This document shows positions 45,332-58,089 of a stretch of 64,000 bases of DNA, piece by piece. The notes beneath the pieces were generated by a model that ran no database searches, was not told the origin of the DNA, and saw nothing but the letters and a program-made list of their open reading frames with translations. Position 1 is the first letter of the stretch. The number at the start of each line of letters is the position of its first letter. This DNA is from Microbotryomycetes sp. JL201 (lineage: Eukaryota > Basidiomycota > Microbotryomycetes). The position numbers and the translations under genes are program-made. The stretch lies in NCBI GenBank assembly GCA_033819885.1, contig JAQYUZ010000009.1, positions 62,001-126,000 of the forward strand, read 5' to 3'.

Positions 45332-45718
45332 TGTGGCTGACTCGGCGGTCGAAGGATCGGCGCCGAGACTGTCGAAAGGTGTATTCGTAGCCCGACGCTA
45401 GCACATGTGCAGTGCCTGATGCTGACGTCGGGTGAGATGCGCGGAAGGGCGGAATCCGAGCAAAAGGAGGTCAATGGCTCGACGTCGACAGGCCACTTCG
45501 GCGGAGAGACCATCCTTCCCCTTGTCAATGTCAGGCCATGTCACCCGTCCACACGTCACAGCCGAATCAGGTCAGCTCGTGATAGGAGACTCTGAACCGC
45601 ACATTTCTTCACCGACTACAATTCGATAGCGAGTCAAGACAATTTTTTCGTTTCAAAACAAGAGAACGCCGTACAAGCAACACAGATGGTATGATGTAAA
45701 GCAAGAGACCTACACTAT

Positions 45719-46453
45719 TCAAGCACGTGTGCTGTCGCGCAAACATTTGACTTCGAGCTGCTTCAACATTGCTCGCAATTGACCTGTGTTGAACGCAGAG
45801 TTGACGCCAACGTTGCGGAGCACATTCTTCGAGGGCAGGCGATCGCGCTTGACTGGCTTGAACTCCACTTTGCCGTCCCGCTCGCCGTTCGTCTTTTGGT
45901 CAGGCAAGGGCTGACCCGCTGCACGCCACTCGTCCGCCAGTGCGTCACGCTGCTGTTGCCAAACCAGCGCAATGTACGAATCGCGATAGCACGAGGGATC
46001 CATTCGACCAGTGCGGCAGTCATCCTTTAACCTGTCAGCCACGCTGTTTGACAATTCGTTGCTGAACCTCTGTCGTTTGATCTGTGTCGGCGAGCGAGGA
46101 CGACTTTTGCGTTTGCGCTTGACGGTCTGCATCTTGCGCGACTTGTTCTGCAGCAATAATTTGAGGTGGGCAGTCGGACGAGGTTCAGGCTCAGACTCTC
46201 GGTGGAGGAGAGTTGGTTTGTCGGAAATCCATGAAGTCGCGCTCGTAGACGCGCTCGCACAACTGGACTCGGTTAGGGTGGACGAAACTGAGGAGTGCCG
46301 AGCTTTGAACGGGGCCGCGCTGCTGTCATTGCTGCTTGTGCTCTCGTCATCGGCCGACTGGACTGGGTCGATCGAGTGCTTGTGCGTCTGCACCAGACCG
46401 TCATGGTCGCCTGTTAGCGCTGGAGATGGCTCAGGCTTGCTCACACGCTTCAT
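45719..46453 (-). CDS. Basic protein of unknown function
   Basis: Open frame of about 244 codons starting MKRVSKPEPSPALTGDHDG. The first half is Ser/Thr-rich and probably disordered. The centre holds a strong nuclear-localisation-like run (MQTVKRKRKSRPRSP). The second half is protein-like, with NSVADRLKDDCRTGRMDPSC and SYIALVWQQQRDALADEWRA. A donor-like GTGAGT just upstream of the ATG leaves room for a short 5' exon. No domain is recognised; nuclear location is inferred only from the basic run. Confidence 0.55.
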   Translation of the reverse strand: MKRVSKPEPSPALTGDHDGLVQTHKHSIDPVQSADDESTSSNDSSAAPFKARHSSVSSTLTESSCASASTSATSWISDKPTLLHRESEPEPRPTAHLKLLLQNKSRKMQTVKRKRKSRPRSPTQIKRQRFSNELSNSVADRLKDDCRTGRMDPSCYRDSYIALVWQQQRDALADEWRAAGQPLPDQKTNGERDGKVEFKPVKRDRLPSKNVLRNVGVNSAFNTGQLRAMLKQLEVKCLRDSTRA

Positions 46454-46837
46454 CACTCACCATGTCGCCACAGTGAACTCTCAGCGAATTATCGAGAGAG
46501 AGCAAAGCAGGCCACTAAAGTCCCCGCCGCCTCACGACGCGCCTGGCTCCTGACGCGACTGGTTTTCTACATGTCACAATCCTCCAATATATAGATCATA
46601 TGCTACCAGTATCTCAAACATGCAAAGCATGTCACCGAGGTCGACCGAGGTAATCAGCTGCAGAACCAAAGAGCACCGCGAAGAATTTCGTTCTGTTGGG
46701 TCTGACGACATTTATAGACGCTCGGCCCGGTGAAATGTGGGTACGAGTTTGGGTTTTGGGATCAGACACGAGCTCGACTTTGACTGACAGCAGAATTGCC
46801 GAGTGCAGGACTTCAGAGCCGACTTGTCAGTCGGAGG

Positions 46838-47266
46838 ATGGCACTCGGCAACACACGCTCGGTCATCAGGTTGACGCTTCTCCCAACAGCCCATCAACCA
46901 GAAGTAGCTCCTGCCGGCCAAGATCAAGCCGCATCTGAAGCTACACATGCGCCGTCTCAACAAGAACCGGCTCTCGAGTCAGCTCACGACTCGGGACATG
47001 CTCAGGCCAAGCAGCCGTCAATGATGCAGAAACTCTTGGGACACTTTCAGGTCATGTGGGGTAAATTGACCAAGAAGCAAGACATGATCAACAAGGGAGA
47101 GACGAAATTACGAGGTGGCGCCGCGACAACTGCGACGACGACAACGCCCCTTGAAACTGCGGTTGGCCAGCGCGCCGGTACGGATGGGCATAAGATGACG
47201 CGCGTGCAGAGCGTACAGGCGCACCAGACTTTGACCGAAGGACAGGTGCCCTCGCCGACTGCCTGA
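46838..47266 (+). CDS. Small hydrophilic protein, function unknown
   Basis: Starts MALGNTRSVIRLTLLPTAHQ (first ATG in an open frame that extends further upstream). After a Gln/Ala/Pro-rich stretch comes the most protein-like part, MMQKLLGHFQVMWGKLTKKQ followed by DMINKGETKLRGG. This vaguely recalls small CsbD-like or stress-related fungal proteins with a GKxTxxxxxxxxGE pattern. The tail is Thr-rich. The resemblance is weak and may be chance. Confidence 0.4.
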   Translation: MALGNTRSVIRLTLLPTAHQPEVAPAGQDQAASEATHAPSQQEPALESAHDSGHAQAKQPSMMQKLLGHFQVMWGKLTKKQDMINKGETKLRGGAATTATTTTPLETAVGQRAGTDGHKMTRVQSVQAHQTLTEGQVPSPTA

Positions 47267-47588
47267 CTCGTGTTTGAGTAGCACAATCAATGATCGAAGT
47301 AGGCTTGAAACAATGTCGACTTTTGCATTGTACAACTTGCGTGACGCCATCCCTTCTCTCGCGCCTTTGACCCTTGGTCCACGTGAAACGGCACCAATGC
47401 GCCTTTCCATTTTTCAGCGAACACTATTTTGAATGCCTACACAGATCACGAATCATTGGTCTGCACTATAAGCTGTGGCTGTTTTCTATATGCCAGCGAA
47501 GCATGCCAGAACGGATGCTCTTGCGCTCGGTGGTATCCAAGCGTACAGTCCTGCGACGATCTCGTCAAACATGGCGAGTCTGCTCCAT

Positions 47589-49460
47589 TCAAGCGTGGCT
47601 TACCTGGTACGCAACTCGCGGCAAGCCAGCAAAATATTCGTCGAATTTGATATCGACAGCCTGCTTCAAGCTCGAGACCTGATCAGAGGGGAAAATGCTC
47701 TTCCAAGGTTGTCGACACTCTTCGCCAATGCAATCCTTGAGCCTGAGTAACAAGCCATCGAGCCTCGTCTCGATTGCTTTTACCTCGTCAGCCGTAAACA
47801 CAGTCTTGCTCGTCTCGCCAACGAGCAAGTTGTGCATTTGATCTGGGTCCGTCGACATGTCGTACAATTCTCGTTCGCCTGTGCACCAAACGGCATACGC
47901 GAGATTGATTTTCCCATCATCTTCGACGACTCGGACGGTCCTGTACTTTTGTGTGACGCGCCGTTGACCAGATGAGAACCGTCCTTCTTCAACTCCTTCG
48001 ACCCAATACTCGCTGAGATGGTGTTGCTTGCGCGGCGACTGTCTTTGCGAACTCGTCAATGGAATGGTGTCGCCATCATGATTGTAGTCACTTGAGGCGC
48101 CAGCCAATTGCAAAATGGTAGCGCCAAGGTCAACTATTGAGTAAACAGAACTCGAGTCCATCTGTCCCTTGGGTACGCCAGGTCCTCGTACGACGAAAGG
48201 TACGCGAATGTCTTCTTCGTACGGCAATGTTTTACCTGGCTGTCTCCTGTGTCCAGCATTGGCATCAAAGCCATTGTCCGAGGTGTAAAAGATGAACGTG
48301 TTGTCGAGTTGATCGAGCTGGTCAAGTCGCGTCACGACAGCCTCGACCAGCTCGTCCACGGCTTGCAAGGCTCTCAAGCGTTGTTGGTAGAATTGAGTGA
48401 TGTAGTCAAGGTTGGTTTGGTTGAGACGGGCAAGTTGCCGAACCCAGGAGGCGCCACTAGACCTTTTCGGGTTGAATGATTCACGAGACATGTCGAGCCT
48501 GACGTCGTTGAACAGGTGACGATGTCTTGGAGCAGACTCGGGTGCTTCAAACACGAAACTGCCAGTCTTGTGCGTCGCTGCGTTGATGTGCGAATGCGGC
48601 GCAATGGGGGCAACTGTTCTGAAGCGTCAGCACGCCAGCCAGAGAGATCTTCCTTTCTCTACTCACTGCCCACAAAGAAAGGTTGTTCTTGATTCTGCGA
48701 CGCATGCTCAATGAGCTTGACTGCCTTGTCACGAATGACGTCTGTCGAGTATTCGCCTGGATGAAACTCGACGGGCTCGCCTGAACATGAGGCACTCAGC
48801 AGCGGTCATGACATGCCCTCAAATCATCTCACTGTTGTGCGAAAAGCTCGCATTCCAGTAGTTGTAGGTATTGGGATCGAGGAGAAAGTCAGACTCGTCG
48901 AAATCTTCGGGCGGGATCTGGTCAAAGTTCGCGATGGTGTGATCGTTCATGAGCTTGCCAACATATCGAGTCGAGTACCCAGCTTGTTTGAGGAATGTCG
49001 GTAGGTAGCTAAATCAATCAGGCGTTGATGAGCAACGTACTGAGAGCGGTAGATGACGTATGGCAAACTCACTGTTTGTTGTAGCCGAACTCGTTGAACA
49101 GTGCCCAGCCCCCATACGGTTGCATGACTGATGTCACATTAGTGTTGTGAGCCGCCTGAGCTCTCAACAGGCTTGAACGAGAGGGGCAACAGACGGAGAC
49201 TTGAGAAGCCAAATTTAGATGCGGTGCCGCACGATCTGCATGCAAGGAACGAGCTCACTTGGGGAGTAAAAGTGCTTGATCTGCAGACCTTGATTGACGA
49301 GCAGCCTCTGTGTGTGCTGCATCGTCGAGAGTGAATCTTGGACAGCGTCTTGGTCGTCGACGAGGATCAGCACAATGTTCGGTCGCCGCGTAGAGCGCGC
49401 TGTCACGCTTGCAATACAAGCGAGTGCCAGTAGCCATGCCGACACTTGCTTCGAGCGCAT
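47589..49460 (-). CDS. Secreted sulfatase (arylsulfatase family)
   Basis: Hydrolyses sulfate esters outside the cell or in the secretory pathway. A signal peptide begins MRSKQVSAWLLALACIASVT at 49460, directly followed by RRPNIVLILVDDQD, the metal-binding N-terminal motif. The next exon has VCCPSRSSLLRAQAAHNTNV. The second Cys of CCPSR (49177-49191) is the residue converted to formylglycine in C/SxPxR sulfatases. Later exons give YLPTFLKQAGYSTRYVGKL, FIFYTSDNGFDANAGHRRQP with the Asp-Asn metal ligands, then GKTLPYEEDIRVPFVVRGPG. The C-terminal part includes YDMSTDPDQMHNLL. The order and size fit fungal arylsulfatases. At least five exons. Activation needs a formylglycine-generating enzyme, not seen in this window. 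Confidence 0.92.
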
Positions 49461-49728
49461 GACTGTCGAGGCAAGTCAAGAGAAACCTGGCGACGCCATC
49501 GTATGCCGACTGAGGTGCCGGAGATATCCGTTTACCCCGCAGTCGCCGGGAGATGGCGCCTTCAGTCGATCACGATTCGTGCTCACTAGATCGTTTCTAA
49601 AAGTCCGAGCGCAGGCTGCACTTCTCTCGAACTCTGCAGCCGGGATAAGCTTGCTTGCCCCGCTGCTCAGTCAGCGTTTCTACAAGCTTGCAATCGCGTC
49701 TCCGGCCTGCGCGGGCTGCAACGAGGCG

Positions 49729-51703
49729 ATGCCAAACGAACATACACATCTGCTCACCAACGGCAGTGCTAAGGACACTGCTCAGGATGGTGCATCAACG
49801 CCGCAAGTACCTCGAAGTCTCCGACTCGGGACAGATCTCACATTGCGAGAAAGGTGGGCGCTCCTCGCAGGTTGCTTCCTCGCCGCCTTTCTTGCTGTGA
49901 GTTTTGCGGGTCACTTGAGCTGCAGCAGACACTGTTGACAATCTCAATCTTACGTAGACCGTGGATGTTACCATTGTCGCAGCGCTCGTTCAAGTCATTA
50001 GCGCAGACTTTCATGCGTCCGAGCGAGCAGGCTGGCTCGGCACAGCCTTTCTGCTAGCGAATATTACATTCACGCCGCTATACGGCAGGCTTTGCGACAT
50101 TCTAGGAAGACGACTTGCCAATGCCAGCGCCATTGCCTTGTTCACCGCCGGCACAGTTCTCTGCACTGTTGCAACGACAATGAACGGTTTGATCATTGGT
50201 CGCTTCGTTGCTGGGATCGGCGGCGGCGGCATCCAGACGACTTTGGCTGTCATCATCAGTGACCTGTTCTCCTTGCGAGAACGAGCACTCGTGTCGTCAA
50301 TAGGCTCATTCCTGTGGGCTTTCGGTGGTGCATGCGGCGGGCCGATCGGTGGCATACTCTCGGATTGGCTTGGATGGCGCTCGGCTTTCGGTTTCCAGGT
50401 GCCGCTCCTGCTGCTCGCCCTCGTGACGAATTTCAAGCTCCTGAATTACGACGTCGAGCACGCCCGTCAGGGAGAGTCGATGCGCGAAAAACTGAAACGG
50501 ATCGACTCACTCGGCTGCTTCAGCCTATTCATCACTTGTGCAAGCACATTGACTGTACTCAGCTTGCGGAACACAGACGGTCGCTCTTGGAGTGACGTGC
50601 GCGTTTTGGCATCAACAGCTGTGGCTGCAGTGGCATTCGTTGCATTCTTTGTCGTCGAGGCGTTTTATGCCACAGAGCCAAGTAAGACCGCAAAGACGAC
50701 CTTTTGCAGGACCTGGCTGACCTTGAAACCCCAAGTTTTGCCGCTCGCCGTCTTCAAACGTCGAATCCCGTTCTTCACGATGATGACGACTTTGTCGGTT
50801 GCAATATGCAACTTTGCAGTCATGTACAATCTACCTCTTTACTTCTTAACGGTCGAGGGCACCTCGGCCAGCGAGGCAGGTGAACATTTGCTTTTTAACA
50901 GCGCAGGCAACGCGGTTGGAGGAATAGCAGCGGGTATCACATTGCACAAAACTGGCCTGTATCGAGTACCAGCAGCTGTGCTGGGTCTTGGCGGGATTCT
51001 GGGAGTGATGTTGGTGTTTGGGTTGACTCCAGCTTCGCCGGTCATTCTCAAGTGGTTGGGCATCGTTCCAATGGGCTTTTCGTTCATTTTCATGCTCAAC
51101 AGCACCTTGACGGCCCTTCTAGCATTTGCTCACCGTAAGTTATGACTTCGTGCGACGGGCGAACGAGCGAGACTAAACGGCGTGCATGAACAGCCTCCCA
51201 GGTGGCAACTCTTACTGGAACACTCTGGCTGTTTCGAACAGCGGGACAAGTGACGGGAGTGGGAGTTTCATCCGCCATCCTTCAATCGGCGCTCCATGCT
51301 GCCCTGTCCTCTCGGATCGTAGGACCTGGATCAGCCAAGGTCAGTCGATATCCCAAATCTGCTGTCTCATTACTTGCTAAGTCCATTCGTCGCCCCTGGC
51401 GTAGATAATTGAGCGTATCAGGAAAGATTCGAGTGTCATCTCGTCTCTACCAGAACACCTGCAACAGGCGGCTAGGGACAGTTATGCCTCTGCCTTGCGA
51501 TCAGTCTTTGCCTTTTGCGCCGTCTTTGCATTCCTGGCATGGCTTTCTTGCATTTTTGTACGTATTGATGCTTCTTTGCTCTATTGAACTATGTCACTCA
51601 CGCTCTCACACATCAGATCCCTCAACTCGACCTCGACAAAGCTCACCGTCCAGCGACGAACGAGGCCGATAGAGAGCGACAGGACGAACCTCGTGATCGT
51701 TAG
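49729..51703 (+). CDS. MFS transporter, DHA2/Vba-like (14-TM drug or basic amino acid carrier)
   Basis: Membrane exporter or vacuolar carrier. The start MPNEHTHLLTNGSAKDTAQD is followed by LTLRERWALLAGCFLAAFLA. The next exon (from about 49956) reads TVDVTIVAALVQVISADF, the DHA2 TM1 pattern, then ANITFTPLYGRLCDILGRR (loop 2-3 motif A), FVAGIGGGGIQTTLAVIISD and GPIGGILSDWLGWRSAF (motif C). The second half has NLPLYFLTVEGTSASEAGEH and AGITLHKTGLYRVPA. The last exons carry GTLWLFRTAGQVTGVGVSSA and a charged tail ending at 51703. HLL near the N-terminus resembles acidic-dileucine-type signals common in vacuolar members. Substrate is not decided. Confidence 0.85.
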
Positions 51704-52239
51704 AATAGATGTTTAAATGTATCGGAGGGGCTGATGCTTCAGTTGTGCTGCATTATAGACATGACCAATCTTCACATGAGAACGTATTCGGGGATTCGAT
51801 GTGCATGCGCAATCTCTCGAAGCGAGTGAAAGGAGCTTAGACACTGTTGCACTCCTCGGTATTCGCTGACCTGCACAATGACTGTACAATGCTGACTTTG
51901 CTCTACAACACATACTGCGCTTTGGAGGAACCATGATCGGGTTCGGAATCCGGGCACGCCATCCGCAGTTGCAAGACGCCACCGCCCGCGGCTTGTCGTT
52001 GACACAAGAAATTCGATCATTCTTCACGGCAAGCGCATGATCGATTATGGTGCTTCTGATGTTCTGTGCCGTGCCTGAGATAGGTCGGACCGTTCCCGGC
52101 TGTCGTGCCGGCGCATTTGCATCGCAGAGTCTGCAAAGGCGTGCTCATTGCATACCAGCTTGACAACAAGACCTCGCGCCGCTCTCCCTTCTTTGACTTA
52201 CTTTATCTCATCCATCGCTGCTTGTCCGATTACAAAGCC
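51704..52239. other. Intergenic between two plus-strand MFS genes
   Basis: About 535 bp with no supported gene. It should hold the 3' end of the DHA2-type transporter gene and the promoter of the Dal5-like transporter. Small open frames on the minus strand (51713-52027) are Cys/Arg/Ser-rich and look like chance. Confidence 0.4.
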
Positions 52240-54011
52240 ATGTCGCCTGCCAAGCTAGGTGTGGCTCGCTCAGAGTCTGATACCTCACTAGGTCAGCTTT
52301 TCCCTCTCTGTATTGCGCCCTCAGATTCTCTGACTCGGACACCGGTCATTCAGAGAAAACGCCAGACTCTTTTGAATCTTTTGATGCCGTAGGCGAATTG
52401 GACTCGCCGCAGCGCGACTGGACAACTCAAGAGGAAGCCAACGCTCGTCGCAAGCTGGACTTTTATCTGATGCCTTTGCTCATGCTGGGATTCTACGTTT
52501 TTCAGCTTGAGCGCGGTAAGTTGGATGTTCATTTGCCCATTGTGCATGAAAGCATGGTTGACGTACATCTCATAAACCGTGCAGGCAACATCTCAAGTGC
52601 AGTCACTTCGTCTTTGCTCGAAGACGTAGGAATCTCGTTGGACCAGTTCAACAACGGCAGCACCCTCTTGTACATCTTTATCGTCAGCTTTGAGATCCCG
52701 TCCAATATCGCACTTCAACGACTCGGACCGCAAATCTGGCTGTCTTTTCAAGTGCTGGCTTTTGGCACTGTTGCCACATTGCAGTCTTTGCAGCACAACT
52801 ATGGGACATACCTCGCCACTCGCGCGCTTCTCGGCCTGACAGAGTGCGGATACATCCCGGCATCGCTTTTCGTCATAAGCACCTTTTACCGTCGTGATGA
52901 AATTGCCAAACGGACAGCCTTCTTTTTCACTGGCTCGTATCTGGCGACTGCAACTTCGGGATTGCTCGCATACGGCATCTTGCAACTCGAAGGCAGAAAC
53001 GGACTTGCCGGCTGGAAATGGTGAGTTTGCCTGTCAAGTCTCGAGAGCTTTCGATGATTGAAATGCGGTTCGCCTACAGGCTGTTTATTGTCGAGGGCTT
53101 GATGGCCATTTTCGTTGCCATCTTGTTCATCTTGTTGCTTCCAGCCAGTCCACAACGACCGTCTCCCTTGTTTTTTCGACGGCTGAGTCTCTTTACTGAG
53201 CGAGAGCGCCACATTCTTGCTGCTCGCGTCGTTCGGGACGATCAAGAGAAAGCCAAATCTGCACAGAAAATCTCGGTAGCGGACGTTGTCGCCACGATCA
53301 CGAATCCTCGTATCTGGGCACATATGCTCATCACAATGACAGTCATCACACCAGTCTCGGCTTTGGGTTTGTACCTGCCGAGGTTGATCAAATCATTCGG
53401 TTTCGACACGTTGCGAGCAAACGCCTTGTCCTCGGTCGGAGGCTGGATCGGCATCATAGCACTGTTGTCATTTGGCTATCTGTCTGACAGGACACGCAAA
53501 AGAGGTCTATCGGTCATTGGCGCCATCGCAGCAGGATGGGTCTTCGTGAGTGCGCGCTCGTTAGTCCTTGATGCACCACGTCTGATTTGTTGTACAGTGG
53601 GTGGCCTTTCAATCAAAATCACAGACAGGCGACCGATGGACACGATATGGTCTCGTAACTATGGTCTCTGCCTTCATGTCGGTCGGTCATCCAATGAACG
53701 TCGCTTGGCTCTCTCTCAACGTCAAAAAACCTCAACATCGGTCAATTGCGCTCGCTTGCATGATCATGGCGGCGAACGGAGCAGCGGCTATCGGGCCCCA
53801 AATCATGCGAGGCAAGGATGCACCCCTTTACAAAAACGGGTTGATGGCATCAGTGATCCTTGTCAGCTCCAGTCTAGGTATTGCCATCCTGCAGCATGTG
53901 CAGTATCGACTGTCGAATGCGAGATTGGACAAGGTGCGCGCAGAAGCTGGCGAGCAAGAAAAGTACCTCAGTAGTAATGCAAGCGCACAGGTAGATCGAT
54001 ACGTAGAGTGA
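52240..54011 (+). CDS. MFS transporter of the anion:cation symporter family (Dal5/allantoate-permease-like)
   Basis: Plasma-membrane proton symporter for an organic anion such as allantoate, nicotinate or another carboxylate; the substrate is unknown. Exon 1 starts MSPAKLGVARSESDTSLG. It joins through a CTGAC-bearing intron to KTPDSFESFDAVGELDSPQR and DWTTQEEANARRKLDFYLMP, the typical ACS family N-terminus (ArxxRKxDxxLMP). Then come a TM2-like region after an intron (SLLEDVGISLDQFNNGSTLL), YIFIVSFEIPSNIALQRLGP, TRALLGLTECGYIPASLFVI and FFFTGSYLATATSGLLAYGI. The second half has LPRLIKSFGFDTLRANALSS and GYLSDRTRKRG. The last exon, from about 53599, ends KVRAEAGEQEKYLSSNASAQ at 54011. Motifs and length match the family. 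Confidence 0.88.
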
Positions 54012-54089
54012 ATCATTTAGATCCGGTAATAGACAGATGGTGCGTACAACAATATAGACAAGGCGTGTACCGTGCCGAATTACGGCGTT

Positions 54090-57000
54090 TCACACGTCGT
54101 GATGACGGTGCTGCGCCAGCGACTTGTAGCCCGGGAAGGATGCTTCCCCAACGAGGCTCTTGACAATGTCGACAATCTCGTCCAGCGCCGACAGGACGTT
54201 GACGATCGCGATCGCCACCGAAGCATATGTAGCAAAATTTTTGTCCGTCAAGATCGGCCAGGTCAATTCGCTCGACGAGAATTTGGCGCCATCTAGTTGC
54301 GTGTGAACGTCCATCTCTGCCGACTCTTGACTGAAAGGCTTTTCTCCCGAAAAGAGACGAAGGCGCGAATCGTGATAAAGCAGGCGGTCGAGAAGAGGCC
54401 CGGGCATCGCTTCGGGTAACATCGATCCGCTTCGAAGCGCCATTGATACCTGCAGAGGGCTTTGGTGAGCATGAATCGTCAGCAGTGGAGCAATGTGTCT
54501 TACAAGAAAGAATGTTGCAACCACGTCGGCGACCTGAAAGACATGCTTGTCAGTCTCACTTCTTCCGAAACGAATCCGCCTAACGACCGACTAGTTCCGA
54601 GTGCAAGAACGCTGTAGCATGCGTCAGCTGCCGACGCCACTCTGGCTCGAGCCTGAGCAAGCCAGATTCAATTTGTCCGACAGCCTGCAGCAGCGTCAAT
54701 TGCGCCTGAAGAAGCTCAAGGTACTCTGCCTGTGGCCAATCTCCGCGCAGAGACGGCTCGTAGGCGCTTTCGACGATGTGCTGATGGCTGCCATTCAGCT
54801 TGAGGTACACGGCGAGAATGCGAGCACGAGCCGCCTTTTCGACATGTTGGCCGAACGCTGAACGTGACTTGGCCTCCGAGTCTTTCATGAGCGGCTCGTC
54901 TTCCGTCATCTCCTCGTCATGTCGGTCCTCCGAGATCCAACCACTGATGATGGCAGCGTACAGTCGACCGATTTCGTTGATACAAGTGGCATGCGTGCGA
55001 CGCACGAGTGCTCTCGTGGTCTGAGGTCGAGGAAATACCATTGCTACGAGAGCTGCACCAACTCCAATGATAACGAGAAGGGCTCGTCTCCATGCTAGGT
55101 GAATGCCAAGACCAGTATTGCCAATCGTGAACAAATGAGCGTTCGTCCAGGAGTATCCGACAATCAAAACAGTCGTGACGGCTGCCATCATGATTGTCAT
55201 CTGCGTCGCAGGCGTAGCGAGGACACGGTACGTCATCAAGGGCAAGAAAAGGATGAAGAAGGCTGCGCCGAGTCCGATGCGGTTGCCATCGCCCAAGCCG
55301 GCGCCAATGTACCAAATAACTTGTGGCCGAACTCGAGTCAGCATCGATCCCACATCATCATATGCCAGCGGCTTACCACAACCCCACAGCAGACCGGCTG
55401 CCGTTCCAGCCATCTTCTGAATCGTTTGCAGGACTTGGTCGCCAGCAAATACAGCAAAGCCGGTCTGAAACATGATGAGAGCCCACAAGCCCTTGTACTC
55501 GTAAGTGAAGAATGCGCTAGAGGGCACGATCTGTGGCACCCAGAGCAGCATCGAGACGACTACGTATTTGATGGCAAAGACCGTCTCGGGTTTATGAATC
55601 CAAACTGAAACGTTGTGAACGCGAATTGCAAGCTTTTGTCCGGCGTTCTTTGGCGGTCTGGCCTCGGGATCTCGAGCTGCAGTACGAGTCAGTCTAAGAG
55701 CTAGGAATGCTCATCAAGCGGACTCACCCTCGTGATTTCGTTGAGCAAAGACCCAGTCCTCCTCTGTCTCAGCCTGTTCATTCGCCGTCTTTTCGTCTTG
55801 CGGCCTTTCTGCTTCGGAATCCGTATCAACGAGGGTGAGCTCGTCGGGATTTTGTCCGTCCGTCGGTAGACCGCCTCGACTCTTGCCTCCTCGGAGCAAA
55901 TTACCAATCTTGCGTAGACCTGTGGGCCACCACACTTTATTGACCCGACGCGAGTCTTCAATGGCTAACAAAACATCCAACAGCTCGCACATGGCTGTGC
56001 CATATTGTACGAGACTGTCCGTAGCGCTGAGGACAGTCAGCAGCGAATCCGGTGACAAAGTGCCTTTGTGGAAGCTGAGAGATCCGTCCGAATCAAAGAA
56101 GCGGCTGAATGGCTCGCAGACTTGTTTTCGTTTGTGTTCACAATACGTCGCCAGTTCGGCAGCCGCTACTGCGACTCGATCCTTTTGAGCTCTGTAGCGT
56201 GACTCAGTCTCTTCATGAGATGGCTTCTTGCCAATCCAGCGAGCGTCATTCGTATCCGTCAGCCAAGCCATCGCGCCGCTGAGAGCGGTGTCGATTGCTT
56301 GACGCATAGGTTGCGACGACGAGTCCAGGACGGGCAGCAAATCCTGAAGGGTGTGCCGATGAGTGTCTTCCGCGCTCTGCATGCGATCTCTGAGACGCTG
56401 CATTCGTGCCGTTGGTCGACCTTTACGAGGAGTGGCTTGCTTTGAGGGCTTGTCGGCAGATTCTGACGACAGGCTTTCCTCGCGCTTCAAGTTCCGTGTC
56501 AGCGAGCCAGATCATCGCGCAACGAGTAGAGGCTACGCACCCGTCGGCGTCTCTCGACTGTACGATACAGGCTGCCCAAGGCCAGTGAGCGCATGACTGC
56601 CTTGTCAAGTGCAGGTTTTAGCATTGCCAAGTCTTTGGCACCCGTTCTTCCGTACGACACTTCAAGTTCGAGCATCGGTATCGAACCGAGCAAGCCGTCA
56701 AAGCCAGAGCTGAGCTTGGTTTGACTTGCTTCGAAAGAAGGACCGAGCTTTGCCCATGCTTCCGCGTCGTTGGCCGGAGTCGGCGTCTTTAGCAGTTTCG
56801 AGTACAGCTGTGACCTTTGAAGCATTACGAGGAGCACTTTATCGGTCAAGTCCGTTGTCCAGCTCGAATTGAGGCTTTGAGGAAAGAGGAGAAAGTTGGA
56901 TGCGAGCGCGACAGCAATGTAGCACGCCGTCGGAATGACGAACTGTGTCGCCAGAGTGTACCGCGCAAATGGAAATAGGGGACCGTAAGAGCACATGACG

Positions 57001-57884
57001 TCTAGCACGATCGAGCCAAAAATGGCGACGAGGGACAGTTTTTGGTTTTGTGCGCGGAGCAAAGCGAGAACGAACAAACCAACGGCCATGAAGGCTGCAA
57101 ACACGGCTGTCGATCGCCAGTCGAGGAACCGACCTTCAAAGATGGAACGTTGAAATTCTGCAGCCGGGTTGACGGCTCCTGCAGCGCCTACTTGGGCAAT
57201 TTGCAACTGCGATGCCAGGAGCACCTGATCTCGTGCCTGAATTGCGGCCGCCATAGCAGCGCATGACCACGCCCAACCTATACACATTCCGAGGATGAGC
57301 ATGGTCGCCACTAAGACAAAGACTGGCGTTGGCATAATCGGAGGAAGCATGACGGAGACGATCAACGCAAAGAATGCTGCTTGACCAAGTGCTTGAAGGG
57401 AAGCTGGCTCGACAAGGAGTATGTAACATGCAAGAGACGCAATCATGGCTCGGAACACGAGCTTCCGAGCCTTCCAAGCACCCCTGCGTGTGGCGTTTTG
57501 CTCTTCTGGCAGACTATCGGGTTTGGGTGGCGCTGGAAAGAGCACTGGGAGCCAGCATGGCGAGTCAGTGCCGGTATACAAAGTTGAGAGCAAGACTCGA
57601 CACCACGAGAGCGCTAGAGAGCCCTAGAGAGCCGATTGCGGGCATAGTTGATTGAAGCTCGGCCTCGGCCAAAGTCTCGGCGTCCGTCCGGCGCTTTTAG
57701 ACGCCCACGAACTGTGAGCAGACTTGTGCAGCTTACCATTGATTGGTCCTGTGACTGCGGGATACTTCGCGCGCCATGTTGTGCCGTTTTTGTCGTCTGA
57801 CGTCGTCGAGTGATCGCCGGTCCGTGCACGCCCGCCCTTCTCGCCTCCCGAGGCAAGTTTGCCCTCCTTGTCAGAGCTGGACAT
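54090..57884 (-). CDS. Large FUSC-family membrane protein (fusaric-acid-resistance/Bre4-like)
   Basis: Putative multi-pass transporter with two membrane halves. The start MSSSDKEGKLASGGEKGGRA at 57884 gives a hydrophilic N-terminus. The first membrane half (about 56790-57480) has RKLVFRAMIASLACYILLVE, FFALIVSVMLPPIMPTPVFV and several more helices. A long cytosolic centre (55714-56490) follows, with a basic TPRKGRPTARMQRLRDRM segment and acidic DTDSEAERPQDEK. The second half (54580-55551) has KGLWALIMFQTGFAVFAGDQ, then MAGTAAGLLWGCGKPLA, the FUSC signature in which a Gly-rich helix follows a motif RIxGTxxG. The C-terminus ends at 54090. The size (about 1,100 residues) and two-half layout match fungal FUSC/DUF2421 proteins. 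Substrate unknown. Confidence 0.82.
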
Positions 57885-58089
57885 GGCTCTGTTTATTCTG
57901 AAACCTCAACCCGCAGCGGCGGGTTGGACTTCGCAAGCTTCTCGCGCAAGCTGGACCAAGTAGAACAGACTCGGCCAAGCACATTCGGCGCTGACTGACA
58001 TTTCAAAACATTAATCAAGCAACGAGCAGAAATGGCTACCTTACGTACTTTGGGAACAGATCGAAGCGGTCGCACACGTATGTCAAAGC

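Noticed and set aside
46011-46553. Plus-strand open frame of 180 codons
   Set aside because: It is the antisense of the basic unknown protein at 45719-46453. The minus-strand reading has the NLS-like run and a more natural composition.
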